In this document: positions 1 to 8,289 of the stretch, piece after piece
Position numbering within the stretch: the stretch's first letter is position 1
Layout of the letters: every line of letters begins with the position of its first letter
Assembly (NCBI GenBank): GCA_963786195.1
Contig: CAWAYH010000002.1
Coordinates: 372,001-436,000 of the forward strand
Source of the DNA: CAWAYH01 sp963786195
GTDB taxonomy: Bacteria > Acidobacteriota > Vicinamibacteria > Vicinamibacterales > 2-12-FULL-66-21
Reading direction: 5' to 3'
DNA length: 64,000 bases
Notes under the pieces: model-generated
Seen by the model: the letters and a program-made list of their open reading frames with translations, nothing else
Told to the model about the DNA's origin: nothing
The model's database searches: none
Made by a program: the position numbers and the translations under genes

Positions 1-2
1 GG

Positions 3-347
3 CTGAGCGTCATCGGCAACGCTGCCGTCCTCTACCAGCCGCGCTCCTTTCGGGATCTGAAGCGCATCGGCAGCGAGCTCGGCGCGGACTACATCGTGCT
101 CGCCCAGATGAAGCGGGACGACCAGGGCGTCAGGTTGATCGCGCACCTGATTCGCGTCAGCGATCAGGCTCACGAGTGGGCGCATACGTACGATCGGCGC
201 GACTTCACGCTCGACGTCCAGGCCGAGATCGCCGAATCCATCGCGCGCGAAGTGACGCGGTGCCTCGAGCAGGGGTGCAAGGCCCTCACATCACGTCAGA
301 AGTCGTTGATTCGGTTCGGTTTGACAACTCACATCGACCTCACCTGA
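3..347 (+). CDS. TolB/FlgO-like domain protein, C-terminal part (5' end outside window)
   Basis: The frame is open from the left edge and ends at TGA 345-347, so only the last ~114 residues are present. The visible part (LSVIGNAAVL, IGSELGADYIVLAQMKRD, LIRVSDQAHEWAHTYDR) matches the TolB-like N-terminal/FlgO-type domain. That domain usually follows a winged-helix or adenylate-cyclase module in large regulators, which are common in Acidobacteriota. Typical members read 'GxxLGVDYVLEGSVRR...VRITAQLI...LWAxxYDR', and this gene follows that pattern closely. Its biochemical role is unknown. The N-terminal output domain lies outside the window, so I cannot say whether it is a DNA-binding regulator or a cyclase. 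Confidence 0.7.
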   Translation: MSVIGNAAVLYQPRSFRDLKRIGSELGADYIVLAQMKRDDQGVRLIAHLIRVSDQAHEWAHTYDRRDFTLDVQAEIAESIAREVTRCLEQGCKALTSRQKSLIRFGLTTHIDLT

Positions 348-406
348 ATCTGGCTGGCCTCGTCTGCCTCCCGCGTCGTAATTATTGCCACGGAGGTTGT
401 CCTGCT

Positions 407-1212
407 ATGTGGCTGTCCCGTCGTACGTTTCTGATTTCTGCTCCTGTGTCCGCACTGCTGGACAAGGTGGCTGGCACCTTTTCGAAAAGGTGCCAGCCAC
501 CTTTCGCAGCAAAAGGTGCCTGGCACCATCCCGGCCAGTTTTCCGGCGCACGATCCGGAGCTCGCACGCGAGATGGTGGCGGTCTCGCACGGTAACGTCG
601 CGCGCGTGAAGGAGCTGCTGGCGGCAAGCCCGGCGCTGGCGAAGGCGGCCTGGGACTGGGGCTATGGCGACTGGGAGTCGGCGCTGGGCGCCGCGTCCCA
701 CGTCGGCAACCGCGAGATTGCGGCGCTCCTGCTGACGAACGGCGCTCACCCGACGATCTTCTCCGCCGCCATGCTCGGACAGCTCGACGTCGTCAAAGCC
801 TTCATCGCGGCGTCACCGGGCGTGCAGAAGACATACGGTCCGCACGGAATTTCACTGCTCGCGCACGCGAAGAACGGCAAGCGCAGACGACGTCGTCAAG
901 TATCTCGAGACGCTCGGGCAGCGCGAATCCCCGCTACACGAACGAGGCGGTCACCGATGCGGATCGTGCGGCCATAGCGGGCGTGTACACCTTCGGATCG
1001 GGCGCAACAGAACGTCTGACGGTGGCAACGACCGACCGCGGCAACAGCATTCAAGCGAGGGAGGCACGCCGCGCTTTCTCTCGCACCTGGGCGGACGGGT
1101 GTTTCATCCGCCAGGCGCGGAGGCAGTGCGGATCCGATTCGCGTCAGGCGCGCAGTCTGCGACGGTGACGATCGAAGACGGCCCGCTCGTCCTGATCGCG
1201 CGGCGGGTGTGA
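407..1212 (+). pseudogene. Tat-exported ankyrin-repeat-like protein, interrupted by a REP1 palindrome and frameshifts
   Basis: GGAGG at 392-396 precedes ATG 407. The N-terminus MWLSRRTFLISAPVSALL carries a twin-arginine motif (SRRTFL) and a hydrophobic stretch. Coding then runs into the REP1 repeat (464-527), and the frame changes. The main domain resumes in another frame from about 530 (AREMVAVSHGNVARVKELLA, GHVGNREIAALLLTNGAHP-like text, AAMLGQLDVVKAFIAASPGV), which is ankyrin-like helix-turn-helix sequence. Further frame changes near 880 and 980 lead to a C-terminal beta domain (YTFGSGATERLTV) and a last segment TVTIEDGPLVLIARRV ending at TGA 1210-1212. The function is unknown. Either the repeat truly split the gene, or the repeat lies in a tolerated linker and the shifts are sequencing errors. 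Confidence 0.5.
464..527. repeat. REP1 palindrome, copy 1
   Basis: Positions 464-503 form a perfect 40-nt palindrome: arms AAGGTGGCTGGCACCTTTTC and its reverse complement around TTCGAA. A half-unit, AAAAGGTGCCTGGCACC, follows at 511-527. The same core recurs at 15281 and 51182. It sits between the Tat signal sequence and the ankyrin domain of the surrounding gene. The form is that of a REP sequence (short, dispersed, palindromic). I see no REP-associated Y1 transposase in this window. Confidence 0.85.
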
Positions 1213-1217
1213 AGTGA

Positions 1218-1583
1218 TTAGCGTCTCTCTTGGCTGACGGAGACCACCAACCCGTCCGGGTCGGCGTACTGCGCGATGCGTGCGCCGAACGTCTCCGTCG
1301 GCGGCTGCACGCAGACGACGTTCCGCTCGACCATCCGCAGGTGGAACTCGTCCAGATCCGCGACGGTGAGGCCCGGACGGCAGCGTCCGGCCGGCTCGTG
1401 ACGCGGATCGTCCTTCGCCGATCCGGCGCCAGTACTCTGATGGAGCGCCAGCGTGGCGCCCTCGGTCGCGAACTCGGTCCATGCCGGAGACTCGAACTTC
1501 AGCGGCAACCCCATCACGTCCCGATAGAACGACACCGCCCGTTTCATGTCGCTCACGAAAAGGATCGCGTAGCTCACTCTCAC
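1218..1583 (-). CDS. VOC-superfamily (glyoxalase-like) protein
   Basis: 121-residue protein beginning MRVSYAILFVSDMKRAVSFYRDVMGLPLKF, the standard opening of vicinal-oxygen-chelate proteins. It ends with the second half-motif AQYADPDGLVVSVSQERR. One module of about 120 residues is typical of a dimeric VOC protein. The substrate cannot be told: the family includes glyoxalases, dioxygenases and resistance proteins. The gene converges on the broken ankyrin gene (6 nt between stops) and is divergent from the M28 gene starting at 1640. The reading frame is intact. Confidence 0.8.
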   Translation of the reverse strand: MRVSYAILFVSDMKRAVSFYRDVMGLPLKFESPAWTEFATEGATLALHQSTGAGSAKDDPRHEPAGRCRPGLTVADLDEFHLRMVERNVVCVQPPTETFGARIAQYADPDGLVVSVSQERR

Positions 1584-1639
1584 CGGGCCGCTCCTGTGCT
1601 GGCTTGACCAGCCATCCGCCCATACAATGACATGGAAGT

Positions 1640-2572
1640 ATGAAACCTGCGCGCCGAAGCCTAGTCATAATCTTGCTCCTGGCGGCCGCCGCAGTGCCTG
1701 CCGCGCAGCCGAGCGCGTCAGTCGATGCGGCTCAGCTGATGCGCGATCTGCAGACGCTCGCGGCAGACGACATGGAGGGTCGGGAGCCAGGCACGCCGGG
1801 CGGCGTCAAGGCCCGAACGTACCTCCTCAAGCGCTTCAAGGAAATCGGCATTCAGCTGATCGGTGAGTCCTACGAGCGCTCGTTCAGGTTCAACACGCCT
1901 CTGGACAAGGCCGAGCATCCCGGCGTCAACGTCGTCGGCGTCATCCGCGGGCGGCGCGATCCCGACCGATACATTGCCGTGACGGCTCACTACGATCACC
2001 TCGGCACGAAGAACGGTCAGGTGTTCAACGGCGCGGACGACAACGCGTCAGGCGTCTCGGCGATGCTGGCCATCGCGCAGCAGCTCAGCGTGAATCCGCC
2101 CGATCACTCGGTCCTGTTCGTGGCCTTCGACGCCGAAGAGACGGGCCTCAACGGGTCGCGTGATTTCGTCAAGTCGCCGCCGGTTCCGCTCGATGCCATC
2201 GTCCTGAACTTCAACCTGGATATGGTCGCGCGCGATGCCAAGAATCGTCTCTACGCGGTCGGAACCCACTATTACCCGTTCCTGAAGCCATACCTCGAGG
2301 GCACCGCGCGTCCGCCCGTGACCCTGGTGTTCGGCCATGACGTCGCCGGCGCGAAAGAAGAGGACTGGACCCGGGACTCCGATCATTTCCCCTTCCACGA
2401 GGCCGGCATTCCGTTCGTTTACTTCGGCGTCGAGGACTACGAGCAGCACCACAAGCCGACAGACGATGCGCAGACGGTGACGAAGGAGTTCTTCGTGGGT
2501 GCGGCGAACACGATTCTCGCTGCGGTCCGGAAGTGCGACGCGAATCTGGAGGCCATTCAAAAGCGTCGCTGA
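1640..2572 (+). CDS. Exported M28-family zinc metallopeptidase
   Basis: 310 residues. The Sec signal peptide is roughly residues 1-22 (MKPARRSLVIILLLAAAAVPA). The di-zinc aminopeptidase fold shows its usual ligands: H117 in TAHYDHLG, D133 in NGADDNASG, E166/E167 in FDAEETGL, D194 in NLDMVAR, and a late His in YEQHHKPTDD. It should release N-terminal amino acids from peptides in the periplasm or outside the cell. The frame is intact. It is one of five M28 enzymes in this window and is close to the minimal length for the family (no PA or propeller domain). It ends 1 nt before the 3' end of the convergent ligase gene. Confidence 0.88.
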   Translation: MKPARRSLVIILLLAAAAVPAAQPSASVDAAQLMRDLQTLAADDMEGREPGTPGGVKARTYLLKRFKEIGIQLIGESYERSFRFNTPLDKAEHPGVNVVGVIRGRRDPDRYIAVTAHYDHLGTKNGQVFNGADDNASGVSAMLAIAQQLSVNPPDHSVLFVAFDAEETGLNGSRDFVKSPPVPLDAIVLNFNLDMVARDAKNRLYAVGTHYYPFLKPYLEGTARPPVTLVFGHDVAGAKEEDWTRDSDHFPFHEAGIPFVYFGVEDYEQHHKPTDDAQTVTKEFFVGAANTILAAVRKCDANLEAIQKRR

Positions 2573-2573
2573 T

Positions 2574-4223
2574 TCAGCGGACGCTCGCCAGGAGCCGGCG
2601 GACGGCGTCGAGCGTATCCGCCTCTTCGGCCTTCTTGTCCTTGCGCCACCGGAGCATGCGCGGAAAACGGACCGCGATCCCCGAACGATGCCGCGACGAT
2701 TCTGCGATCGCTTCAAAGCCCAGCTCGAACACGTGAACCGGCTCGACGTGACGCACCGGACCGAAGCGTTCGCGGGTATTGCGGCGAATCCAGCGGTCCA
2801 TCTCGTCGATTTCATCATTCGATAGACCGGAGTACGCCTTCGCGATTGGCACCAGCTCACCCTGATCCCAGACGCCGAACGTGTAGTCAGTCAGCAGGCT
2901 GGCGCGCCGGCCGCTGCCGGGCTGCGCATAGATCAGCACCGCGTCGATCGTGAACGGATCGATCTTCCACTTCCACCAGTCGCCCCGCTTGCGTCCGACG
3001 CCGTAGGCTGACGTCAGTCGCTTCAGCATCAGCCCCTCGACGCGGCGGCCACGCGATTCGGACCGAAGCGCGGCCAGCTCCTCCCACGACGCCGCCGACA
3101 CGAGCGGCGACGGGCGGATGACGGTCCGGCTGAAGCCGGACACCACATCTGCAGCCGTAGTGTCCGGCTTCAGCCGGACGTCTCCGGCTTCAGCCGGACC
3201 TCCAGGCGTGCACGCCGTTCGATCATCGTCAGGCCGCGGATGTCCTGACCCTCGTCTTCGAGGATGTCGAAGGTCATGAAGACGACCGGCACGGTACGCG
3301 CAAGCTGCGCGACCTGCTTCTGGCGTCCGATCCGCTGCTGGAGCGCCGAGAAGAGCAGGGGCCGCTCGTCGCGAAAGCCCAGCACCTCACCGTCCAGCAC
3401 GGTGCCGTCGGGGAGGTGGGTTGCGGCGGCCGTAATCTCCGGAAAGCGATGGGTGATGAGCTCCTCTCCACGCGACCACAGGTGCACCAGACCGCCGCGC
3501 CTGACGAGCTGCGCGCGAATCCCGTCCCACTTCCACTCGATGAGCCAGTCCGACACCGGCCCCAGCGCGTCCACCGGATCGTCGAGCGGCGAGGCCAGAA
3601 AGAACGGATACGGCCGCGATCGATCGTCCTCGGTCCGTTCGTGTGACAGCAGCGATCGAAACCAGTCCGCGTCCGGCGTCCACTCGCCCATCATGCGGCT
3701 GGCGATGGTGGTCGCCGGGCAGATCCGCGGCCTCGGCCAGGGCGCGGACGACGAGCGTCTGCGAGACGCCCACGCGCAGCTCGCCGGTCAGGAGCTTGAG
3801 CAGAAGGAACCGCTGCAGGCGGTCGAGCGATTGCCACCAGGTCGTCACGCGCGCCTGCTGCGTCGCGGCGTCGAGGGCGCGAAGGGAGAGCACGCGATCC
3901 TCGACCCATTCGGCCAGCGACAGGTTCTCGGAGGGCGTCGTCGGCACCTGGTCGAGCACGAGCGCCGCCGTTTCCGCCCCGTCCCCGACCACCGCGTAGC
4001 ACTCCTGGAGCAGCCACGGCTCGATGCCCGTCGCCGCGAGCGTCCAGTCCTGAATCGAGGCGTACGGAATCAGCCGCTTGAGCCGGCGTCCCGTCAGAAA
4101 GAACACGGCCCAGGCGGCGTCGGCGGGCGGAGCGGCAGAGAAGTAGCCCTTCATTGCCGCGACCTTTGCGTTCGTGGAGGTCGTGCGATCGATGGCGTCG
4201 AACAGGCTCGCGAAGCGATTCAT
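2574..4223 (-). pseudogene. ATP-dependent DNA ligase (cisplatin-damage-response type), split by REP2 insertion
   Basis: The N-terminus MNRFASLFDAIDRTTSTNAK and the adenylation motif EWKWDGIRAQ (KxDG lysine) match the bacterial ligase-associated repair family (TIGR04120-like). The composite protein is about 530 residues. An extra base near 3693 shifts the frame: removing one G in the CCCGG run restores ATTIASRMMGEW. Between RRARLE and VIRPSPLVSAASW a REP2 cluster (3124-3200) brings an in-frame stop and a second frame change. The C-terminal OB-fold part then continues intact to 2574. Partners of this family are an exonuclease (here at 5348-6341), a DEXH helicase and a phosphoesterase. The last two are not in the window. 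If the insertion is real, the enzyme is probably inactive or made as fragments. Confidence 0.75.
3124..3200. repeat. REP2 cluster (three units) inside the ligase gene
   Basis: Three palindromic units lie close together: GTCCGGCTGAAGCCGGAC at 3124-3141, the opposite orientation preceded by GTAGT at 3157-3179, and a third at 3182-3200. Single or paired copies of the same unit occur at 49769, 51936 and 53547. This cluster is in the middle of a conserved enzyme gene, between the adenylation and OB-fold regions, and it supplies the stop codon that truncates the N-terminal reading frame. Confidence 0.85.
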
Positions 4224-4308
4224 GACGAACGGATGTCCACGAACGATTGTAGCCGCCGGGCCGACGCGGCACCGCGGTGGTAGGATGCAGGTGCCGACGC
4301 AGGGAACG

Positions 4309-5343
4309 ATGCGAGCCTGGTTCGCGATTGCGCTGAGTTGTGCGCTGACGGCGCAGGCTCAGGACCCCAAACAGCCGCGCTACACGGAGCGCGTCGATGT
4401 CTCGCGCGTCATCGTCGACGCACGCGTGGTCGATAACATGGGGAGCCCCGTCCGCGGCCTCAATACCGAAGATTTCAGGGTGCGGATTGGCGGCAAGTCC
4501 GCGCGCGTGGACTCGGTCATCTGGGTCGACGGCAGCGAGCTGGAATCGGTTGCGCAGCCCGTGAGGACAAGGACAAGGACCGCGTTACCGGTCCAGGTGA
4601 CCACGCAAATCCCCGCCGGGCGGCTGATCGTCTTTCTCTTCCAGAAAAGCCTCGAGCCCTCGCGCATCGTCGGGCTGATGCGCATGCTGATGGAGGCGCA
4701 GGGGTTCCTGGATACGCTCGGTCCCGACGACCGCATCGCCGTCGTGTCCTTCGACTCACACCTCAGGATCTGGACCGACTTCACGAACGATCGCGAGCGG
4801 CTGCGGCGTCTGCTCGAGCACGGCATCCTTTTCGAGGATCCGCCGCCAGTCCAGGAGGCGGTGCCGGTTTCCCTCATTGCGCGGCTGCCGCCGGGAGACG
4901 CCCGCCGCGTCTACAGCGTGGAGCAGAGCCTCCAGCGGATCGGCGAAGCACTGGAACCTCTACCCGGGTCGAAGTCAGTCGTGCTCGTCGGACACGGTTT
5001 CGGTCGATTCAGCGCGACGGGCGTCACCATGGAGCACGATTACGCGCCCGCGCAGAGCGCGTTGCTGTCGGCCCGCGCGTCGGTGTTCTCGCTCGACGTG
5101 ACGAACGCGGACTACCATTCGCTCGAGGAGGGACTGCGGACCGTGTCCGACGCGACCGGCGGCTTCTTCGTCCGCACGCATCTCTTCCCCAAGCAGGCGA
5201 TGCGGCAGCTCGCCGGGGCGCTGGCCGGCTACTACGCGCTATTCGTGGAAAAACCTGACCTCACGCGAGGCTCGCATGACGTCAAGGTGCAGCTCACGCG
5301 GCGGAGGGGCACGGTGATGGCACGAAGCAAATACGAGGGCTGA
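4309..5343 (+). CDS. Exported VWFA-domain protein (acidobacterial type)
   Basis: Start chosen at ATG 4309, which has AGGGA 4-5 nt upstream and opens with a signal peptide (MRAWFAIALSCALTAQAQ). An upstream ATG at 4285 is in frame but less likely. The mature part starts with the RVDVSRVIVDARVVDNMGSP...LNTEDFRV segment that precedes the VWA fold in acidobacterial VWFA-related proteins (TIGR03436-like). It then has GRLIVFLFQKS, DRIAVVSFDSHLRIWTDFT and SKSVVLVGHGFG strands. The MIDAS DxSxS motif is degenerate (FLFQKS), so metal binding is doubtful. About 344 residues, intact. The role is unknown, likely extracytoplasmic protein binding. It lies on the opposite strand between the ligase and exonuclease genes. 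Confidence 0.82.
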   Translation: MRAWFAIALSCALTAQAQDPKQPRYTERVDVSRVIVDARVVDNMGSPVRGLNTEDFRVRIGGKSARVDSVIWVDGSELESVAQPVRTRTRTALPVQVTTQIPAGRLIVFLFQKSLEPSRIVGLMRMLMEAQGFLDTLGPDDRIAVVSFDSHLRIWTDFTNDRERLRRLLEHGILFEDPPPVQEAVPVSLIARLPPGDARRVYSVEQSLQRIGEALEPLPGSKSVVLVGHGFGRFSATGVTMEHDYAPAQSALLSARASVFSLDVTNADYHSLEEGLRTVSDATGGFFVRTHLFPKQAMRQLAGALAGYYALFVEKPDLTRGSHDVKVQLTRRRGTVMARSKYEG

Positions 5344-5347
5344 ATTC

Positions 5348-6341
5348 TCACTCCGCCACCGGCTCTCCCTCCCACGCAGTCCTCATCACCCCCGCGTCGA
5401 CGCCGTTTTCGCGCAGATGTCTCGCGAGCGGTTCGGCGTGCCCGTGCGTGGCGAGGATGCGCGTTGCCCCTGTCTCGGAAATCGTCTGGAGCAGCGCCGG
5501 CCAGTCTGCATGGTCCGACAGGACGAACCCGCGGTCGAACGCGCGCTGACGACGGACACCGCGAACTCGCATCAAGCCGGACGCGAACGCGTCGGAGACG
5601 TCGCCGAGCCTGCGCATCCACGGTGTTCCGCGCGCCAGCAACGGCGCGAGCACCAGTTCGCCCGCAAAGGACGTTCCACGCGGACGCTCCGTCGCAGACG
5701 CCGTCGGCAGCATCTGGATGCCGGCCTCACGGTAGACGTCGATCATCGGCAGCATCATCCCGTGCACGAAGACCTGACGATCGCAAACGCGGCTCAATTC
5801 GGCGAGTACGCGCTGCGCCTTGCCGATCGTGTAGCAGAACAGCACGGACGTCTTGCCCGTGTCGCGGTTCGCATTCCACCAGTCCAGGATTTCGCGGATG
5901 ACCGCCTCCGCGGGATCCCATCGGTAGATAGGCAGATCCGAACGTCGACTCGGTGATGAACGTGTCGCACGGCACCGGCTCGAACGCCGCACACGTCGGG
6001 TCGGGCGCGCGCTTGTAGTCGCCCGACACGACCCAGACGCCCTCAGCTCCCTCCAGTCGAATCTGCGCCGAACCCAGCACGTGACCGGCTGGATGAAACG
6101 AGACGCGAACGTCGCCTATGGACTGGATGTGACCGTAGGGCAGCGACTCGATCCGGGCGTCGTCGCCGAATCTGCGCTTGAGGAGCGCCGCGGATGGCTC
6201 GGCGCACAGGTAGGCAGGACTCCCGGGCCGCGCATGGTCGCCGTGCGCGTGGGTGATCAGCGCGCGCTCGACCGGCTGCCACGGGTCGATGTGGAACCCG
6301 CCGGCCGCGCAATAGACGCCCGCGGCTGTCTCGGTCAGCAT
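5348..6341 (-). CDS. Ligase-associated DNA exonuclease, metallo-beta-lactamase fold (frameshifted)
   Basis: The N-terminus MLTETAAGVYCAAGGFHIDP and the metal motif THAHGDHARPG (HxHxDH) identify an SNM1/CPSF-like nuclease of the type paired with the repair ligase (TIGR04122-like). Later motifs include GHVLGSAQIR and VVSGDYKR, and in the second frame FVHGMM, SDHADW and ATHGHAEPLARHLRE. One extra A near 5936 breaks the frame: TESTFG should run on as LPIYRWDPAEAV. The corrected length is about 330 residues, normal for the family. It is co-directional with the ligase, but the VWFA gene separates them. It is likely cytoplasmic and acts in end processing with the ligase. Confidence 0.82.
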
Positions 6342-6358
6342 GGCTGCGCCGCGTCAGT

Positions 6359-7027
6359 TCATCGCGACACGCCGTCGGCCCGCGCCATCTGGTTCCGCGC
6401 TTTCACGAACTCCACGACGATCGGAATCAGTGACACCGCGATGATTCCGAGCGCGACGATCCAGAAGTTCTCCTTGACGACAGGCACGTTGCCGAAGAGG
6501 TAGCCGAGGCCGAAGCAGGACGCCACCCACAGAAGCGCGCCGGTCACGTTGTAGAAGGCGAAGGCGGGGTAGGACATGTAGCCCGCGCCGGCCACGAACG
6601 GCACGAACGTGCGGACGATCGGGACGAACCGTGCCAGCACGATGGCCTTGCCGCCGTGCTTCTCGAAGAAGGCGTGCGCGCGATCGAGATGCTCCCGCTT
6701 GAGCATGCGCTGCAGGCGCGTCGAGTCATCGGTCGCCGAGAACACTTTCGGACCGATCGAGCGCCCGACGCTGTAGTTGACGGCGTCGCCGATGATGGCG
6801 GCCGCGATGAGCACGATCGCCATGATAACGGGGTTCAGCAACCCGGCGCCGCACAGCGCGCCGGCGGCGAAGAGCAGCGAGTCGCCAGGCAGGAACGGCG
6901 TCACGACCAGTCCCGTTTCCGCAAAGACTATGAGAAAGAGGAATCCGTAGACCCAGCCGCCGTACGCTTCGGTGACGGCGAACAGGTGTTCGTCCGCCTT
7001 CAGAATGAAATCAATGGCCCAACGCAT
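6359..7027 (-). CDS. DedA-family membrane protein
   Basis: Start placed at ATG 7025-7027 (MRWAIDFILKADEHLF), where family similarity begins; the upstream in-frame sequence is only a purine-rich repeat. About 222 residues with several membrane segments. The DedA signature is clear: FAETGLVVTPFLPGDSLLF, the helix-hairpin region with RFVPIVRTFVPFVAGAGYMS, and FYNVTGALLWV. DedA proteins are inner-membrane proteins linked to lipid flipping and proton-motive-force maintenance. The frame is intact. It is divergent from the DDAH-type gene, with the 7043-7112 repeat between them. Confidence 0.9.
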   Translation of the reverse strand: MRWAIDFILKADEHLFAVTEAYGGWVYGFLFLIVFAETGLVVTPFLPGDSLLFAAGALCGAGLLNPVIMAIVLIAAAIIGDAVNYSVGRSIGPKVFSATDDSTRLQRMLKREHLDRAHAFFEKHGGKAIVLARFVPIVRTFVPFVAGAGYMSYPAFAFYNVTGALLWVASCFGLGYLFGNVPVVKENFWIVALGIIAVSLIPIVVEFVKARNQMARADGVSR

Positions 7028-7042
7028 CAGGAGTATTCTGAC

Positions 7043-7112
7043 ACAAGGGAGAGGAGACAAGGGACAAGGGACAAGGGAAAAGGGACAAGGGAAACCAAAA
7101 ACCAAAAACCGG
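7043..7112. repeat. Degenerate short-period array (GGGACAA / ACCAAAA units)
   Basis: Runs of a ~7-nt unit, ACAAGGGACAAGGGAAAAGG, pass into ACCAAAAACCAAAAACC. The array fills most of the divergent intergenic space between DedA (start 7027) and the DDAH-type gene (start 7142). The same two unit types recur separately at 13571 (CCCTTTT) and at 38748 and 60456 (ACCGAAA / CGGTTTT). Confidence 0.7.
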
Positions 7113-7141
7113 ATTTGCTTAGTGAGAGAATCCAACTCGAA

Positions 7142-7911
7142 ATGCGCATCGCTCTGACTCGCGCGGTTCCGTCACGTCTCGCCGACTGCGAGCTGACGCA
7201 CGTCGCGCGGACTTCAATCGACGTCGCGCGTGCCGTCGCGCAGCATCGTCAGGTACCGAGGAGGCGCTCGCGGCGCTGGGGTGCACGGTGAGACGCGTCG
7301 AAGCCGCTGACGATTTGCCCGACTCGGTGTTCGTCGAAGACGTCGCGCTCGTCCTGGACGAGGTCGCGATCGTCACGCGGCCCGGCGCGCCATCGCGGCG
7401 TCCGGAACGCGAGTCGGTGGCGGCCGTGCTGTCGGAGTACCGGCAGCTGCAGACGATCGAGGCGCCGGGCACCATCGACGGCGGCGACGTCCTCCGCGTG
7501 GGCCGGACGCTCTACGTCGGCCTCTCGACCCGCACGAACGAAGACGGCGCGCGACAGCTCGCGAGGCTCGTGCAGCCGCTCGGGTACACCGTCGAATGCC
7601 TGCAGGCTCGCGGGTGCCTGCATCTGAAATCGGCCGCAACGGCTCTGGACGACGAGCGCGTCCTGTGCAACCCGGACTGGATCGAGCGGCGGCTGTTCGG
7701 CCGGCTCGAGGTGGTCGACGTGGATCGCGACGAGCCGAACGCGGCCAACGTCCTGCGAATCGGCAGGACGCTGATCTGCTCGGCCGCCCACGCTCGAACG
7801 ACGGACGCGCTGCGGGAACGAGGCTATCCGATCGTCGCCGTCGACATGTCCGAGCTGGCAAAAGCCGAGGGCGCCGTGACATGCTGCAGCCTGATCGTGG
7901 AACAGACCTAG
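7142..7911 (+). CDS. Dimethylarginine dimethylaminohydrolase-like amidinotransferase-fold hydrolase (frameshifted)
   Basis: Starts MRIALTRAVPSRLADCELTH, the usual opening of the DDAH family. Two extra bases near 7253-7258 (CAG-G-TAC-C-GAG) shift the frame; the corrected text reads AQHRQYEEALAALGCTV. The remaining 207 residues are intact and carry FVEDVALV, IDGGDVLRVG, GCLHLKSA and the C-terminal catalytic Cys region GAVTCCSLIVEQT. The corrected length of about 256 is normal. Known members hydrolyse N-omega-methylated arginines to citrulline. A related activity such as N5-acting ornithine hydrolysis is possible. Cytoplasmic. Confidence 0.82.
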
Positions 7912-7995
7912 AGCTGTCTCGTTCCACGGCGCGAGCGAGAATGGCGAGCGAGCCACGCGACCGGAGCGCGCCGGCGCGGCGGCGCGGGAGAGCGT
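7912..7995 (+). repeat. Dispersed ~120-bp element, copy A (3'-truncated)
   Basis: Matches the shared element from GCTGTCTC...GTTCCACGG through GAGCGAGCCACGCGACCGGA to GAGAGCGTGTGGGG. It lacks the terminal CCGAGGGGC hairpin found in the other copies and has a small 5' internal deletion. It fills the space between the DDAH-type gene and the DUF1330 gene, whose GTG start lies at its right end. Confidence 0.8.
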
Positions 7996-8289
7996 GTGGG
8001 GGCCGGGGCCTACGTGATCGCGACGGTCGAGGTGAAGGATCCCGTTCGCTACGAAGACTATCGAAAGTCGGTGCTGCCGACGCTCACCGCGTATGGCGGC
8101 CGCTTCCTGGCCAGAGGCGGCAAGACCGACGTCCTGGAAGGTGAGTGGCAGCCGAAACGGCTCGTCATCCTCGAGTTTCCATCCGCCGATCGCGCGCGCG
8201 AGTGGTGGAACTCGCCCGAATACGAAGGACCCAAGGCGCTGCGGCAGGCGACGTCGGTCGGTACGCTCGTGCTCATCGAAGGGGTCTGA
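7996..8289 (+). CDS. DUF1330-family protein
   Basis: 97 residues: AYVIATVEVKDPVRYEDYRK...YGGRFLARGG...LEGEWQPKRLVILEFPSADRAREWWNSPEY, the full DUF1330 (dimeric alpha/beta-barrel, ABM-like) signature. The function is unknown. The only in-frame start before the conserved AYVIA is GTG 7996, which belongs to the end of repeat copy A. The original start may therefore have been replaced by the repeat. No good Shine-Dalgarno sequence is present. It ends 2 nt before the RecQ start, so the two are probably co-transcribed. Confidence 0.82.
   Translation: MGAGAYVIATVEVKDPVRYEDYRKSVLPTLTAYGGRFLARGGKTDVLEGEWQPKRLVILEFPSADRAREWWNSPEYEGPKALRQATSVGTLVLIEGV

Noticed and set aside
464..527. REP1 palindromes as intrinsic terminators
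   Set aside because: The copy at 464 lies inside a coding region and has no T-run; only the 51182 copy is at a gene end, so termination is not their general role.
7043..7112. Possible CRISPR array from tandem units
   Set aside because: Units are 7-9 nt, drift in sequence and have no spacers of constant length; no cas genes are present. The same holds for the arrays at 43063, 47008 and 60456.
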